A stretch of 64,000 bases of DNA, taken from contig NZ_JBHULI010000001.1 of the NCBI RefSeq assembly GCF_042684365.1, positions 177,781 to 241,780 of the forward strand. Reading direction: 5' to 3'. Origin of the DNA: Gracilimonas halophila (GTDB lineage Bacteria; Bacteroidota; Rhodothermia; Balneolales; Balneolaceae). A program made the position numbers and the translations under genes. Positions 52,035 through 61,817 of the stretch are shown one piece after another. The notes under the pieces were generated by a model. The model ran no database searches. It worked only from the letters and a program-made list of their open reading frames with translations, and was not told the origin of the DNA. The stretch's first letter is position 1. Each line of letters begins with the position of its first letter.

Positions 52035-53060
52035 ATGCAGGGAAAGAAATTATTAAAAGTGATCGGGAGTATCTTACTGGGAGTCCTCTTCCTTTGGCTG
52101 GCCTTTAAAGAAGTCGAGTTTTCTGAAGTCGTTGAATCAACACGTGGCATGTCATGGTTATGGATACTACCCTTTGCCCTTGTTACCCTCGGCGCTCATT
52201 ATATCCGGGCTCTACGCTGGGAGATGCTCTTCACCAATAAAGAGAAAGTACCTGCAAAAACCACTTTGTTTACCGGAGTGATGTTTGGGTATCTCGTTAA
52301 TATTCCCCTTCCCAGAGTGGGTGAAGTGGCCCGTCCGGTTTATGTAGCCAAACAAGTGGATGAAAGCAGCAGCAAGATCATCGGTACTATTGTTTTGGAG
52401 CGAATTATAGATGTAATTGGAATGCTTTTGCTAATGGCTTTCGTGGTCGTTTTTCTGATCGCAGATCCACAGGTTCTTTCCCGGCTTTTTGGTGTCGACA
52501 TTACTGATCCCGATACACAGCTTAACCTCATCTTTTCTTTAGTGAAGTATGGCGCTATCGCCCTGGCAGTACTCGGAATTCTATATTGGCTATTCAGGAA
52601 AGCGGGCGAGCAAACGGAAGGGAAAGCCGCCGACTTCGTTCACAAGATCCAGAAGATCATTCGCACTTTTGTGGATGGCGTACTTGCCATCCGGGAACTT
52701 AAAAACTGGCCACTATTCATTTTCCATTCCCTGTTGATCTGGATCTTTTACATCAGCATGACCTACATCGGCTTTTTTATGTTTGATATGCAGGGTGAAT
52801 TCGGGCTTGGCTTTACAGAAGCCACCGTGTTAACCGTAGTGAGTGCAGTCGGTATTGCCATCCCCACACCGGGAGGAATTGGGACCTATCACCTTTTCAT
52901 TACCAAAGCTCTTTTCATTTTCTATGCCGTCCCGGAAGCTACGGGACTCGCTTATGCCACTATTGCTCATGCTGCTACTTTGCTCATCATTTTAATTTCT
53001 TCCCCCACGCTATTAGCACTTGATAAATATCTGGGAATGAAGCGAGAGAGAGAAAGTTAG
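52035..53060 (+). CDS. Lysylphosphatidylglycerol synthase-like/UPF0104 membrane protein (YbhN-like)
   Basis: A 341-residue polytopic protein with eight or so transmembrane segments and the flippase-domain motifs ALRWEMLF, FGYLVNIPLPRVGEVARP near residue 95 and IPTPGGIGTYHLFITKAL near residue 275. There is no C-terminal synthase domain. Members are thought to move lipids or their precursors across the inner membrane. The ATG at 52035, just past the lolA stop, is a better start than the overlapping TTG at 52026. Confidence 0.87.
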   Translation: MQGKKLLKVIGSILLGVLFLWLAFKEVEFSEVVESTRGMSWLWILPFALVTLGAHYIRALRWEMLFTNKEKVPAKTTLFTGVMFGYLVNIPLPRVGEVARPVYVAKQVDESSSKIIGTIVLERIIDVIGMLLLMAFVVVFLIADPQVLSRLFGVDITDPDTQLNLIFSLVKYGAIALAVLGILYWLFRKAGEQTEGKAADFVHKIQKIIRTFVDGVLAIRELKNWPLFIFHSLLIWIFYISMTYIGFFMFDMQGEFGLGFTEATVLTVVSAVGIAIPTPGGIGTYHLFITKALFIFYAVPEATGLAYATIAHAATLLIILISSPTLLALDKYLGMKRERES

Positions 53061-53097
53061 GTTTTAGTGGTGGTTAAATGAATATAATCTGTGGTTC

Positions 53098-53270
53098 CGG
53101 CACCCCTCGGTAAAATCAGTGAACTAATTTTACCTCTCCCCTCAAGGGGAGATTTTTCGTTTTCGAAATTCAAGCTATCTCTTATTGACAAATACGTTAC
53201 TTAAAATAGCCTTGGAAAGTCCTCCCTTGAGGGAGGTGCCGACCGAATGGGAGGCGGGGGGTGCTATTGG
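53098..53270. repeat. Variable-stem intergenic repeat, copy D
   Basis: GGCACCCCTCG, a shorter stem GGTAAAAT (53109-53116) and ATTTTACC (53127-53134) with GAAC in the loop, CTCCCCTCAAGGGGAG, spacer, CCTCCCTTGAGGGAGG, GTGCCGACCGAATGGGAGG, GGGGGGTGC. The inner part of the stem has decayed relative to other copies. It fills most of the gap between the flippase gene and the convergent gene at 53315. Confidence 0.8.
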
Positions 53271-53314
53271 TGCTCATGATGACAGCATTGGGATACAAAA
53301 TTTGCAGCCTCACT

Positions 53315-53653
53315 TCATACCAAACTAATAATGAACCAAAACGCCAGAAGTGCCGCCACGGTAAAGATCACTAAGCTCATCACCCCAGAATATCCGGCTT
53401 CACTTTTCAGGTACCCATAAAAACCAAATACAGCTGAAGCTGTACTCAGCCCAAAGAATGTAAGCGTGATGCCAAATGGATTTCGCATGGATTCCGGAAA
53501 ATAACTCATCAACTGCTGCACCTGCTCAAAATAGGTCATCGATTCACTTCCCTGAATAGACATCCAGAGCAACAGGTACAGAAGCGGAAGTATCAGCAGT
53601 AAAAGGCTGATACGAATATAATTTCTAACGCTGCGGATGTTGTCCTGAGTCAT
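53315..53653 (-). CDS. Small membrane protein coupled to penicillin acylase gene
   Basis: A 112-residue protein with three hydrophobic segments (ISLLLLILPLLYLLLWMSI, FGITLTFFGLSTASAVFGFYGYL, VMSLVIFTVAALLAFWFIISL). I do not recognise the family. Its start overlaps the stop of the penicillin acylase gene by four bases, so it is translated from the same message. Confidence 0.7.
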   Translation of the reverse strand: MTQDNIRSVRNYIRISLLLLILPLLYLLLWMSIQGSESMTYFEQVQQLMSYFPESMRNPFGITLTFFGLSTASAVFGFYGYLKSEAGYSGVMSLVIFTVAALLAFWFIISLV

Positions 53654-56067
53654 CCTTCGCTCCCGCTTAGCTTAAGTATATATTCATATTCTTCCGGCTC
53701 TTCCCGTAAAAAGTTCAGCCCAAATAACTCACCGGTACGCCAATCCTCCACCATATCGTCATAATTTGGAGAACCGGGATTGCCGGACTGCCCACCGGGG
53801 TAAACGCCCCAGCCTTTCACTTCCGGGCCCAATTCAACTACCATCCTCCATGAAGGGCCGTGTGTACCACGTACGGCATTGACTGCCTCAGCAGCACCGC
53901 TGCTGAATAAATTTTGAGCTCCGAAACCGGGAATATTTGCAATATGATTCAGGTCGTTATCAATGTCATACCCCCACTTCCAATTCTCGAGATCCTCTCC
54001 ATAATAGTCAACCAGGCTTGTAACAACCTCTTTAAAGGTTCTCGTTACGATATCTTCCACCGATTCTATTTCCGGAGTATTGATGTCATCCATAAAGGTC
54101 ATCTCCGGGTCTTCTTTGATCACCTCCACAAAAATATCGCGGGAAGGATAGCGAAGGCTGGCATCCGTGGCGTTATACTCGTCATCAAAAACTGCCCGGT
54201 AGAACCGGTTTCTCCAGGTCAAATATACCGTAGGTTGTATGAGTTCTGCCTCCATCATAAAATCCCAGTCACGCATCATGTCCAATACTTCCATTTCTTT
54301 GTCGGATAACTCATCAGAATTTGTCCATGCTATCATTTCCGGTATGATGGTGGACGCGTTATAGGCAAAATTATCCATCTGCATACGCTGCATATCCTGT
54401 GGAGTGATGTCTTCCATTTCAGTCAACAGGTCATTTATTCTTCGCCCGCGTTCATAAGGGGCGAAATCATCATCCAGATAATAGGGGTAATCGGGAGCAG
54501 CTGATTCCTGATTTGCTGAACTCACAAATCCCCGCTCCGGGTTTTTTATGTGAGGGTTTTGTTCGGATGGGATCCATCCCTGCCAATCATATCGCGGGTC
54601 AGTTCCGTCACTCACCGTACGCCCCTGAAATTCCCATTTTCTTGGGAGTTTTCCTGATACCCATAATCCAATATCTCCGGCAGTATCAGCAAAAACAAAA
54701 TTCTGAGCAGGGGCTGTATAATGGCTTACTGCTTCCTCATAATCCTCATAATTAGCCATTTTATTAAACTGGTAAAATGTCCTGAGATCATTGGAAGGTT
54801 CATGCGCGATCCATTTTAAGGCATGGTACACCGGTTCGCCCTCACCAACAGCCGGATCGACTTCAAAGACAGGGCCATGATGCGTATATATCACGGTATC
54901 CAACACTGTTTCTCCACCCCGCACTTTCACTTCTTCTATCCTACTCGTGGTTGGCTTCCACTGTCCATCGTGCCAGTATTGCTGTTTGGTCTCATCACGG
55001 AATTGAATTTCATACCAATCCATCACATCGGAACCCACATTGGTAGTCCCCCAGGCTGTTTGTTCATTGAAACCAATGATGATGGCCGGTGAACCCTGCA
55101 GGGTAACGCCATAGGAATTATAGCCCGGAGCAGAGAGCTGCATCTCATACCAGATGGATGGGAGCGTCAGGCCAAGGTGAGGGTCGTTAGCCAGAATAGG
55201 ATACCCTGAGGCCGTCTTATCACCACTCACCACCCAGTTGTTACTCCCTATTCCCTCTTGATGCGGAAAGGGGTCGATCACTTTTGAGACACTCGGAACA
55301 AAAAGCGAATCGGGTTTCTCAGGAACATTTGCTTCAAAATCCCATTCGCGTGAAGGCGGTATGATCGGGTCGTTGAGTTCCGGTTTTTGTGTAAAATATT
55401 TTTCTACAAAATCTTCCCCAAAATATTGGATGGTATTGCTGGTTCGCACATCATTATGGCGACCGGCCAGCATGCGGGTCATGTTCTTTAGCAGATATGC
55501 CGTCTTGGCGGCGTGCCATTTTTCCGGAGTAAAATTCAGGACCTTATACTCCAATGGATATTCCGCCGGTGAAAGCTGATCGATCCAGGCATTCACGCCA
55601 TCAGCATAGGCCTGTACCGCAGCTAGCATTTCCGGGTCTTTGCGGATCTCCTCAAACGCTTTTTCCGCTCCATATACCATTCCTAATCTGCGGGTATTTA
55701 GGTCTCGATTGATCAATGCAGGCCCCACAACCTCAGCAAGCCTTCCTGCTGCATCATAGGTTTGCATCTCCATCTGAAAAAGTCGGTCACGCGCTACGAT
55801 ATACCCCTGAGCCATGAATAGATCATGTTCATTTTCGGCATAGATATGAGGCACATTTCGTTCGTCAAAATAGACACGAACTTCATCCTGTAATCCGGGG
55901 ATGTTAAGCTCCTGTGATTCCGGAGTCGAAGTTTCAGCATTTGCCCAGAACCCGGCATCCGGATCAAAAAACTTCCCCAGCGGCGGAACGGCTCCAAATT
56001 TGGTGTTGAGGGCGAATATTAAGGTAAGGAGGATGATTCCGGAGATCGAGGCTTTAGCTACTTGCAT
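53650..56067 (-). CDS. Penicillin acylase family protein (Ntn hydrolase)
   Basis: An 805-residue precursor with an N-terminal membrane or signal segment (ISGIILLTLIFALNTKFG). The alpha part (residues 55-270) includes YFDERNVPHIYAENEHDLFMAQGY. Autoprocessing should expose the serine in GIGSNNWVVSGD near residue 276, followed by GYPILANDPHLGLTLPSIWYE and the GSPAIIIGFNEQTAWGTTNVG motif. Family enzymes hydrolyse amides such as acylated homoserine lactones or beta-lactam side chains; the substrate is unknown. Confidence 0.92.
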   Translation of the reverse strand: MQVAKASISGIILLTLIFALNTKFGAVPPLGKFFDPDAGFWANAETSTPESQELNIPGLQDEVRVYFDERNVPHIYAENEHDLFMAQGYIVARDRLFQMEMQTYDAAGRLAEVVGPALINRDLNTRRLGMVYGAEKAFEEIRKDPEMLAAVQAYADGVNAWIDQLSPAEYPLEYKVLNFTPEKWHAAKTAYLLKNMTRMLAGRHNDVRTSNTIQYFGEDFVEKYFTQKPELNDPIIPPSREWDFEANVPEKPDSLFVPSVSKVIDPFPHQEGIGSNNWVVSGDKTASGYPILANDPHLGLTLPSIWYEMQLSAPGYNSYGVTLQGSPAIIIGFNEQTAWGTTNVGSDVMDWYEIQFRDETKQQYWHDGQWKPTTSRIEEVKVRGGETVLDTVIYTHHGPVFEVDPAVGEGEPVYHALKWIAHEPSNDLRTFYQFNKMANYEDYEEAVSHYTAPAQNFVFADTAGDIGLWVSGKLPRKWEFQGRTVSDGTDPRYDWQGWIPSEQNPHIKNPERGFVSSANQESAAPDYPYYLDDDFAPYERGRRINDLLTEMEDITPQDMQRMQMDNFAYNASTIIPEMIAWTNSDELSDKEMEVLDMMRDWDFMMEAELIQPTVYLTWRNRFYRAVFDDEYNATDASLRYPSRDIFVEVIKEDPEMTFMDDINTPEIESVEDIVTRTFKEVVTSLVDYYGEDLENWKWGYDIDNDLNHIANIPGFGAQNLFSSGAAEAVNAVRGTHGPSWRMVVELGPEVKGWGVYPGGQSGNPGSPNYDDMVEDWRTGELFGLNFLREEPEEYEYILKLSGSEG

Positions 56068-56090
56068 GAAGAGGGGTGTTAAGGTGTTAT

Positions 56091-56580
56091 AGTGCGACGG
56101 TGTTACGGTTCTTTAAGACCTAAATTAAAATTTTTTTGTAAGGAATTGTTTTGAGATCGCTCTAAGTATATAGATCCTAACTATTAAATGTACTATGACT
56201 AAAATCACACGATTTCAAGATTTGAATTGCTGGAAAGAAGCCAGAATATTGGTAAAGAAAAATTACAAAATCAGCAGCCAAGGAGCATTTAGTAAAGATT
56301 ATGGGCTTAGAGATCAAGTCAGAAGGGCTTCCGTTTCCATAATGACCAACATTGCTGAAGGTTTTTCCAGATTTCATCGAAAAGATTCTGTTCGATTTTT
56401 TGATTTCGCGCAAAGCTCTGCAGCCGAGGTCCAAAGTTTACTTTATGTGGCTGAAGATTTAGGATATATCTCGCAGGAAAATGCTGAATCACTTAGAGAG
56501 GATGCTTTGAGGTGCCAAAAAATGACTCTTTCCCTCATCAAACATTTTAAAAACACCTGAAACCGTAACACCGTCGCACT
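56091..56580. repeat. 20-bp perfect inverted repeats flanking the four-helix-bundle gene
   Basis: AGTGCGACGGTGTTACGGTT at 56091-56110 is exactly reversed at 56561-56580. The match can be extended outward with one mismatch plus six more bases (TAACAC). The pair encloses the gene at 56195-56560 and would give a long stem in a transcript, as intervening sequences do. Confidence 0.85.
56195..56560 (+). CDS. Four-helix-bundle protein, 23S rRNA intervening-sequence (S23) family
   Basis: A 121-residue all-helical protein. The pattern 'RFQDLNCWKEARILVKKNY', GLRDQVRRASVSIMTNIAEGFSR and FDFAQSSAAEVQSLLYVAEDLGYIS is that of proteins encoded in 23S rRNA intervening sequences and their many chromosomal relatives. 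It stands alone between penicillin acylase and a pentein hydrolase gene, and is enclosed by perfect 20-bp inverted repeats. Function is unknown for the chromosomal forms. Confidence 0.88.
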   Translation: MTKITRFQDLNCWKEARILVKKNYKISSQGAFSKDYGLRDQVRRASVSIMTNIAEGFSRFHRKDSVRFFDFAQSSAAEVQSLLYVAEDLGYISQENAESLREDALRCQKMTLSLIKHFKNT

Positions 56581-56592
56581 GTAACACTATAT

Positions 56593-57489
56593 TTACCACA
56601 ACAACATCTTCATACAAAATACCGAACCGCCGCTTTTCAGGAATTCATAGGTGCTGAATTCGTGGACTTTAAAACCCAGTTCTTTCAGTTTATGATTTAC
56701 ATCCACACAGCCTTGCTGAATAAAAACATTCTTTCCATCCGGACAGGTAGCATTACAGGCAAACAATTTCTCCGCCTCATATTTTGACGCTTCGATCACA
56801 TTTTTAAAAAGCGCACGGATCAACTCCAATCCTTCATCGGTAAACGCTTTGGGGTAGATCATTGCAGTATCGGAATCGAGGATACAAAGACAAGTATCAA
56901 GGTGATAGAACCGGTCGTCAATAAGTTCAAGAGCAATGACCGGGGTATCAAAGATATCCGAGATCACATCATACACTTCCTTTGAGGAACGGTAGCCATA
57001 TCCACCCCATATAAGTCGCTTTTTGAAATGCCAGAGCGCATCCCCCATTCCCTCAAAATCTGTGAACCTGGAGTGATCAAGATGAACTATATCGTAACTG
57101 CTGTCCTCGTACACCTTCTGGATAAACGGAACTTCCCCCTTACGCTGATCAGAATGCATCACACTCATGATCACTTCCTTTTTTCCATCTTTGGTGATAT
57201 TCGGCAAGCTTTGGTTTGCACAAAAAACCATGTCGGGGAATCCGCGCTGGCCGGGCTCAACATGCACATATAAACCAAGCTCTTCATAGGCCCCTTTAAG
57301 GTGCTCCCATTCATTTTGAGCAGCGAGCTTATCTACATCCCCTATATTCCCCTCCATATGCGGGTTGATGACATACTCAACCGAAAAATAGGTTGGCTTC
57401 ACCAATAGTACCTTCTCCGGCGCCGGCATCGGCTCAAGATCTGAAATACTGAAATCTAATTGATTTAAGGATGTAATAACTTTATTCAT
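56593..57489 (-). CDS. Amidinotransferase/dimethylarginine dimethylaminohydrolase-like (pentein) hydrolase
   Basis: A 298-residue pentein-fold enzyme. Visible catalytic features are PDMVFCANQ near residue 85, the acidic FEGMGDAL near residue 145, the histidine in DDRFYHLDTCL near residue 195 and the nucleophilic cysteine in SGGSVFCMKM at the C terminus. Such enzymes hydrolyse or transfer the guanidino group of arginine derivatives to give citrulline or ornithine products. The substrate is not assigned. Confidence 0.85.
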   Translation of the reverse strand: MNKVITSLNQLDFSISDLEPMPAPEKVLLVKPTYFSVEYVINPHMEGNIGDVDKLAAQNEWEHLKGAYEELGLYVHVEPGQRGFPDMVFCANQSLPNITKDGKKEVIMSVMHSDQRKGEVPFIQKVYEDSSYDIVHLDHSRFTDFEGMGDALWHFKKRLIWGGYGYRSSKEVYDVISDIFDTPVIALELIDDRFYHLDTCLCILDSDTAMIYPKAFTDEGLELIRALFKNVIEASKYEAEKLFACNATCPDGKNVFIQQGCVDVNHKLKELGFKVHEFSTYEFLKSGGSVFCMKMLLW

Positions 57490-57686
57490 GCATGCAATAA
57501 TTTTGGGGTTTGAACAGAACAGTGAATATTGAAAATATCAAAATGAGGAACAAGCACAAGTTTTAACAAATATCAGGATAAAGAAGTCAGTAATCAGAAT
57601 TCAGGAATCAGGATATTCTGAGTTCTGAAGAAACAAGATATGCGTATGATCGATTTTTGATTAGTTATTTTAGAAGTTTCTCTGTT

Positions 57687-58049
57687 TTAACTTCTTAGGT
57701 TCTTTTGTGAGGTCTGAATACTCCGCACCATAATGGCTATCAATTCATTATTCTCTTTCAATGCAAAAATTAAGGTTGACTTATTTTTATATAGTTTTGC
57801 CTTGTAAAGGATTCTTAAATTAACAAACGATTCTCTTAGCTCTTTTAATACTAATTGTAACTTGTGAATAAAATCTTTCATGGATTCTGCGCTTTGCGCT
57901 TCTCCATAATTCAAAGCCGGTGATGTACCCGACCTTAGCAGTTGTCCTGAAAGATGTTTCCCTGCCTTAGATTTAGGTATCTCATTCATTAACTCTATGA
58001 TCTGTACTGCAAAATCAATCAATCTTTCCTCTAATTCGTTACTCTTCAT
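57687..58049 (-). CDS. Four-helix-bundle protein (S23/Avd-like), second copy
   Basis: The likely start is the ATG at 58049 (MKSNELEERLIDFA), giving 120 residues; the longer in-frame reading to 58184 adds unrelated low-complexity text. Helices with KHLSGQLLRSGTSPALNYGEAQ and FIHKLQLVLKELRESFVNLRIL match the same four-helix-bundle family as the gene at 56195 but the two are clearly divergent. Flanking DNA (57490-57686 and 58050-58221) has word-like repeats (CAAAAATCGA and its complement) but no clear long inverted pair. Confidence 0.82.
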   Translation of the reverse strand: MKSNELEERLIDFAVQIIELMNEIPKSKAGKHLSGQLLRSGTSPALNYGEAQSAESMKDFIHKLQLVLKELRESFVNLRILYKAKLYKNKSTLIFALKENNELIAIMVRSIQTSQKNLRS

Positions 58050-58221
58050 TCTACCCCATTTTAATTTTGATTTATTAGTTAGAGTGATGAAAAGAAGATT
58101 CCTTACACTTTTTTTAATTCTCAAGTCAAAAATCGAAAATTGATCATTCGAAAATGATTTTTCTTCATTAACAATTATCCCCAAACAATCCTATTTTCGG
58201 CTATAATCTTACATAAGCACT

Positions 58222-59415
58222 ATGTCCCAAAAAAATCTTATTGTTGCCTTCGGTGGCGTATCTCCTGAACATGAAGTATCAGTATTAACCGCCATTCAGG
58301 CTATCTCAGCCTTAGAGGAAAGCTCCTATAACTGCATCCCATTGTATGTCACCAAATCGGGCCGGTGGCTGACCGGGGGAAAACTGTTGGATCTCAGTAA
58401 TTATAAAGAGATCAACCAGCTCGAAAATGACGCTGTTTCCTGCGCTTTCGTTAAAGATGAAACCGGCCGGACACTGCTAAAAGAGCAAGAAAATTCCGGA
58501 TTTTTTTCTAAACCCAAAAGCTTCCCGGTCTATGCGGTACTTTGCGCTTTTCATGGAAGTGAGGGTGAAAACGGGAGTTTTCAGGGGGTATGTGAGATGA
58601 TGAATATTCCATACACGGGAAGCGGCGTTTTAGGTTCTTCCCTGGGGATGGACAAAGTGAAAGCCAAACTGGTGGCAGCCGCCAATGGCATTCCCGTTAC
58701 CAAAGCCGTGAATTTCTACGAAAGCGACTGGGAACAAGAGCAGGAAGACATTATCACCGTTGCCGAAGATTTTGACTACCCACTGATCGTGAAACCGGCC
58801 AGTCTTGGAAGCAGTATAGGGGTGGCCATAGCCAATGACCGGGAGGAATTAGTGAATGCCGTTGAAACGGCGTTCCGTTACGATGCCCACCTGCTCATCG
58901 AAGAAGCCGTAAATCCATTGATGGAGATCAACTGCTCCGTGATCGGTACTCCGGAAGACTGCAAACCCAGCGTCTGTGAAAAACCTTTGGGCAAAACAGA
59001 AACCCTTTCTTTTGAGGACAAATATCAAAGCGGCGGTGGTGGTGACAAAGGCATGGCTTCGGCCGACCGTATTATTCCTGCCGATATTTCGGATGAACTG
59101 ACACGGAAGATCCAGTCCCTGGCAACCAAGACCTTTTCGACCCTGGATGCTTCCGGTTTGGCCCGGCTCGATTTCCTTGTGAATGCCAATAGTAAGGAAG
59201 TCTATTTCAATGAGATCAATACCATCCCGGGGTCCTTTTCCTTTTATCTGTGGGAGAAATCAGATCTGCGTTTTGATAAGCTGCTGACTGAACTTATCGA
59301 GATCGGATTGAAAAAACATCGTGAAAATAACGGACGCGTGCGTAGTTATGAAACCAATCTGTTAAGTGAAAAAGCCATCAAAGGGATCAAAGGGCTGAAA
59401 GGGAGTAAAAATTAA
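58222..59415 (+). CDS. ddl: D-alanine--D-alanine ligase
   Basis: An ATP-grasp ligase supplying D-Ala-D-Ala for peptidoglycan. The N-terminal FGGVSPEHEVSVLTA (residues 11-25), the GSGVLGSSLGMDK block near residue 133, KPASLGSSIGVAIA near residue 190 and the C-terminal magnesium site 'YFNEINTIPGSFSFYLWE' are diagnostic. Length 397 is slightly above usual, owing to an insertion in the N-terminal half and a basic Lys/Gly-rich tail. Confidence 0.95.
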   Translation: MSQKNLIVAFGGVSPEHEVSVLTAIQAISALEESSYNCIPLYVTKSGRWLTGGKLLDLSNYKEINQLENDAVSCAFVKDETGRTLLKEQENSGFFSKPKSFPVYAVLCAFHGSEGENGSFQGVCEMMNIPYTGSGVLGSSLGMDKVKAKLVAAANGIPVTKAVNFYESDWEQEQEDIITVAEDFDYPLIVKPASLGSSIGVAIANDREELVNAVETAFRYDAHLLIEEAVNPLMEINCSVIGTPEDCKPSVCEKPLGKTETLSFEDKYQSGGGGDKGMASADRIIPADISDELTRKIQSLATKTFSTLDASGLARLDFLVNANSKEVYFNEINTIPGSFSFYLWEKSDLRFDKLLTELIEIGLKKHRENNGRVRSYETNLLSEKAIKGIKGLKGSKN

Positions 59416-59488
59416 GGTTTTAAGTTCTAATATGGAATGATTTCCGCCGTTGATATCTTCAATTATATAAACATAAAGGCATAATCTG

Positions 59489-60919
59489 ATGAAAAAGCTG
59501 TTTCTATATGTACTCCCGTTCCTGCTGATTACATCCTGTGGAAAAGGACCTGAAACAGTTACGGTGAGACCCGATACTTCCGAACTTTTTACTGCTCCTG
59601 ACTCTGCTGTCAGTGAAACTGAATCCGATGACGATGAATTCACTCAGATCAAAATTGGGGAGCCAGCAAGCATTAACTCACTCGATCCGCTTTTTGCAGA
59701 ATCGAGCAGTGAATGGAGAGCCATCCATCTTATTTATGAAACACTGATAAGCTTAGATGAAAATGGAGAACCCGCACCCGGCCTAGCCAAAAGCTGGACC
59801 GTTAATGAAGACTCCACTCAGTTTGTTTTTCACCTGAACGCAACCACCACTTTCCACGACTCTCCATTCTTTGAAAGTAACACCGGCCGCAGAGTTGTAG
59901 CTTCCGATATCAAATTCATCTTTGACCGGATGGCAAACAACAACGTCCCTGATTTTGCAGCAGATCATTTTGAGGATATTCTCGGTTTTTCCGCCTATCA
60001 CTCCGAGCAAACCTTCATCAAAGATGCTGACCGAAGAGTCTATTCTACCATTGAAGGCATCAGGGCACGTAATGACTCTACGGTTGTATTTATCATGAAC
60101 AGCCCTGCCGGTGATCTTTTGAACCGTCTTGCACATCCGATGACTTCAGTATATCCGAAGGAAAGCGTTCGATCACAGACCAAGCCCATACAACAGGCTG
60201 TAGGAACCGGAGCCTTTCGGTTTATCCAAAAAGAGAAGCAGGCCCACCTTCTTACTGTCAATGAAAACTATACCGGAGACCAACCGGATATAGACCGATT
60301 AGATATTATTTCCGGACTGAATGAACGGGATCTGTTTCAGAATTTTGCCAGAATGGACCTGCATGCGCTGATTGAGTTAAGCCCATCAAGCATATTGACC
60401 GTAGCCGACTCAACAGGGAGGCTGTTACAAAGTTATTATCAGGATTATTCACTGAGCAGAAGCGGCGCCACATCGGATTACTCACTGTACTTCAATCAAA
60501 ACTCAGGACAGGCAGATCAGCTTAATGAAGCCATTCCATTGCTGAACCGCAGGACTTTATTGAACACCCCGGCACTGGGATCCATTTCTGTTGATAGTGT
60601 GGAGGCCCCGACATCAGCCAACCCTTCCAACGGGTCTCAGTTTATCGTTACCCAAACCAAGCATCCATTTTATCAGTTCTTATTGAATACAATTGCTCCT
60701 CAGTTCAGCCAAACCGGTACTAGTTTTTCGATGAGCGCCTCTTATGCAATGTCCGATAAAACCACGTTCGCCACACTTCGCTATCCGGGAACTGAACTAT
60801 TTTTAAGCTGGGAGAGCCCGCTTTATATTCTCAGTCATACCGATGTTTCAGGTATCAGGATCAACCACCAGCCCTGGAACATAGATCTTTCTGAATTGAA
60901 ACTAAACCGGAGCAATTGA
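59489..60919 (+). CDS. ABC transporter substrate-binding lipoprotein (peptide/nickel SBP_bac_5 family)
   Basis: A 476-residue protein. The lipoprotein signal ends LLITSC at residues 12-17. The SBP_bac_5 start IGEPASINSLDPLFAESS near residue 55 and the PAPGLAKSWTVNEDSTQFVFHL block are typical. No permease or ATPase genes are adjacent, so the transporter partners are elsewhere or the protein acts alone. The stop overlaps nadK by four bases. Confidence 0.88.
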   Translation: MKKLFLYVLPFLLITSCGKGPETVTVRPDTSELFTAPDSAVSETESDDDEFTQIKIGEPASINSLDPLFAESSSEWRAIHLIYETLISLDENGEPAPGLAKSWTVNEDSTQFVFHLNATTTFHDSPFFESNTGRRVVASDIKFIFDRMANNNVPDFAADHFEDILGFSAYHSEQTFIKDADRRVYSTIEGIRARNDSTVVFIMNSPAGDLLNRLAHPMTSVYPKESVRSQTKPIQQAVGTGAFRFIQKEKQAHLLTVNENYTGDQPDIDRLDIISGLNERDLFQNFARMDLHALIELSPSSILTVADSTGRLLQSYYQDYSLSRSGATSDYSLYFNQNSGQADQLNEAIPLLNRRTLLNTPALGSISVDSVEAPTSANPSNGSQFIVTQTKHPFYQFLLNTIAPQFSQTGTSFSMSASYAMSDKTTFATLRYPGTELFLSWESPLYILSHTDVSGIRINHQPWNIDLSELKLNRSN

Positions 60920-61788
60920 TGAAACTCGGGATCATCGCAAATCCTCAGAAATATGAAGTCCGGGAAGTCCTGCAGAAAACGATCGAATGGGCCGAGCGAA
61001 AGGAGATCTCTCTTTTCATCCACTCCCGGATCTGCGAAGAAACCGGGCTAAATAACAGCGAATATATACAGAAGACCTCCTCCGACGAAGACTCTATAAA
61101 AGCTTGTGATATTGTTCTTGTGATGGGTGGAGACGGAACCATTTTATATACGGCTCGAATTGCCAAAAACCTGGGAAAACCCATTCTGGGCATCAACAGT
61201 GGCCGGCTTGGCTTTATGGCCAATACTCAGATCGAAGATCTTGAGTACGCATTGGAGTGTCTGCTCGATAATAATTTCACCTTAGATAAACGCTCATTCC
61301 TTAAAGCCACTACGCCGGATGGACAGGAATTCCATGCGCTCAATGAGTTTCTCTTTACCCGAAAAGATTCTATCTCTATGGTAAATGTAACGGCTGAATA
61401 TGACGGAAGCCTGATCAACACCTATTGGGCGGATGGACTGATCGTGGCTTCGCCAACGGGATCCACGGCTTACAGTTTGGCATCCGGAGGTCCTATTGTG
61501 GCTCCGGGCACAGAAGTGTTTTTGGTCACCCCCATCAACCCGCACACCTTGACAACCCGGCCCCTGGTATTAAATTCGGCCAACCCGCTTAAGGTGATCA
61601 TTGATAAGCAAGAGAATGAAGTCCTGTTTTCCTATGACGGACAGGCTCATGAGATACAAAGCTTCCCTTTCGAAGTAGAGATCCTGAAATCAGAGCTAAC
61701 CTTCGACCTCATTCACCTGCCGGGTCAAGACTATTTTGAGACCCTGCGTAATAAATTGATGTGGGGAATGGATAGGAGAAGGAAGTAG
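60916..61788 (+). CDS. nadK: NAD kinase
   Basis: A 290-residue kinase phosphorylating NAD to NADP. The signature MGGDGTIL is near residue 73 and the NSGRLGFMAN motif near residue 94. The catalytic/NAD-binding block TGSTAYSLASGGPIVAPG near residue 185 is complete, followed by TPINPHTLTTRPLVL. The start overlaps the stop of the substrate-binding protein, so it is the second gene of a two-gene unit. Confidence 0.96.
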   Translation: MMKLGIIANPQKYEVREVLQKTIEWAERKEISLFIHSRICEETGLNNSEYIQKTSSDEDSIKACDIVLVMGGDGTILYTARIAKNLGKPILGINSGRLGFMANTQIEDLEYALECLLDNNFTLDKRSFLKATTPDGQEFHALNEFLFTRKDSISMVNVTAEYDGSLINTYWADGLIVASPTGSTAYSLASGGPIVAPGTEVFLVTPINPHTLTTRPLVLNSANPLKVIIDKQENEVLFSYDGQAHEIQSFPFEVEILKSELTFDLIHLPGQDYFETLRNKLMWGMDRRRK

Positions 61789-61817
61789 GTTTTTGTGGGG
61801 GGTTAGTGAAGATGGAA

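Noticed and set aside
53650..56067. Antibiotic resistance by penicillin acylase
   Set aside because: The family is broad and often acts on acyl-homoserine lactones or unknown amides; sequence alone does not support a resistance role.
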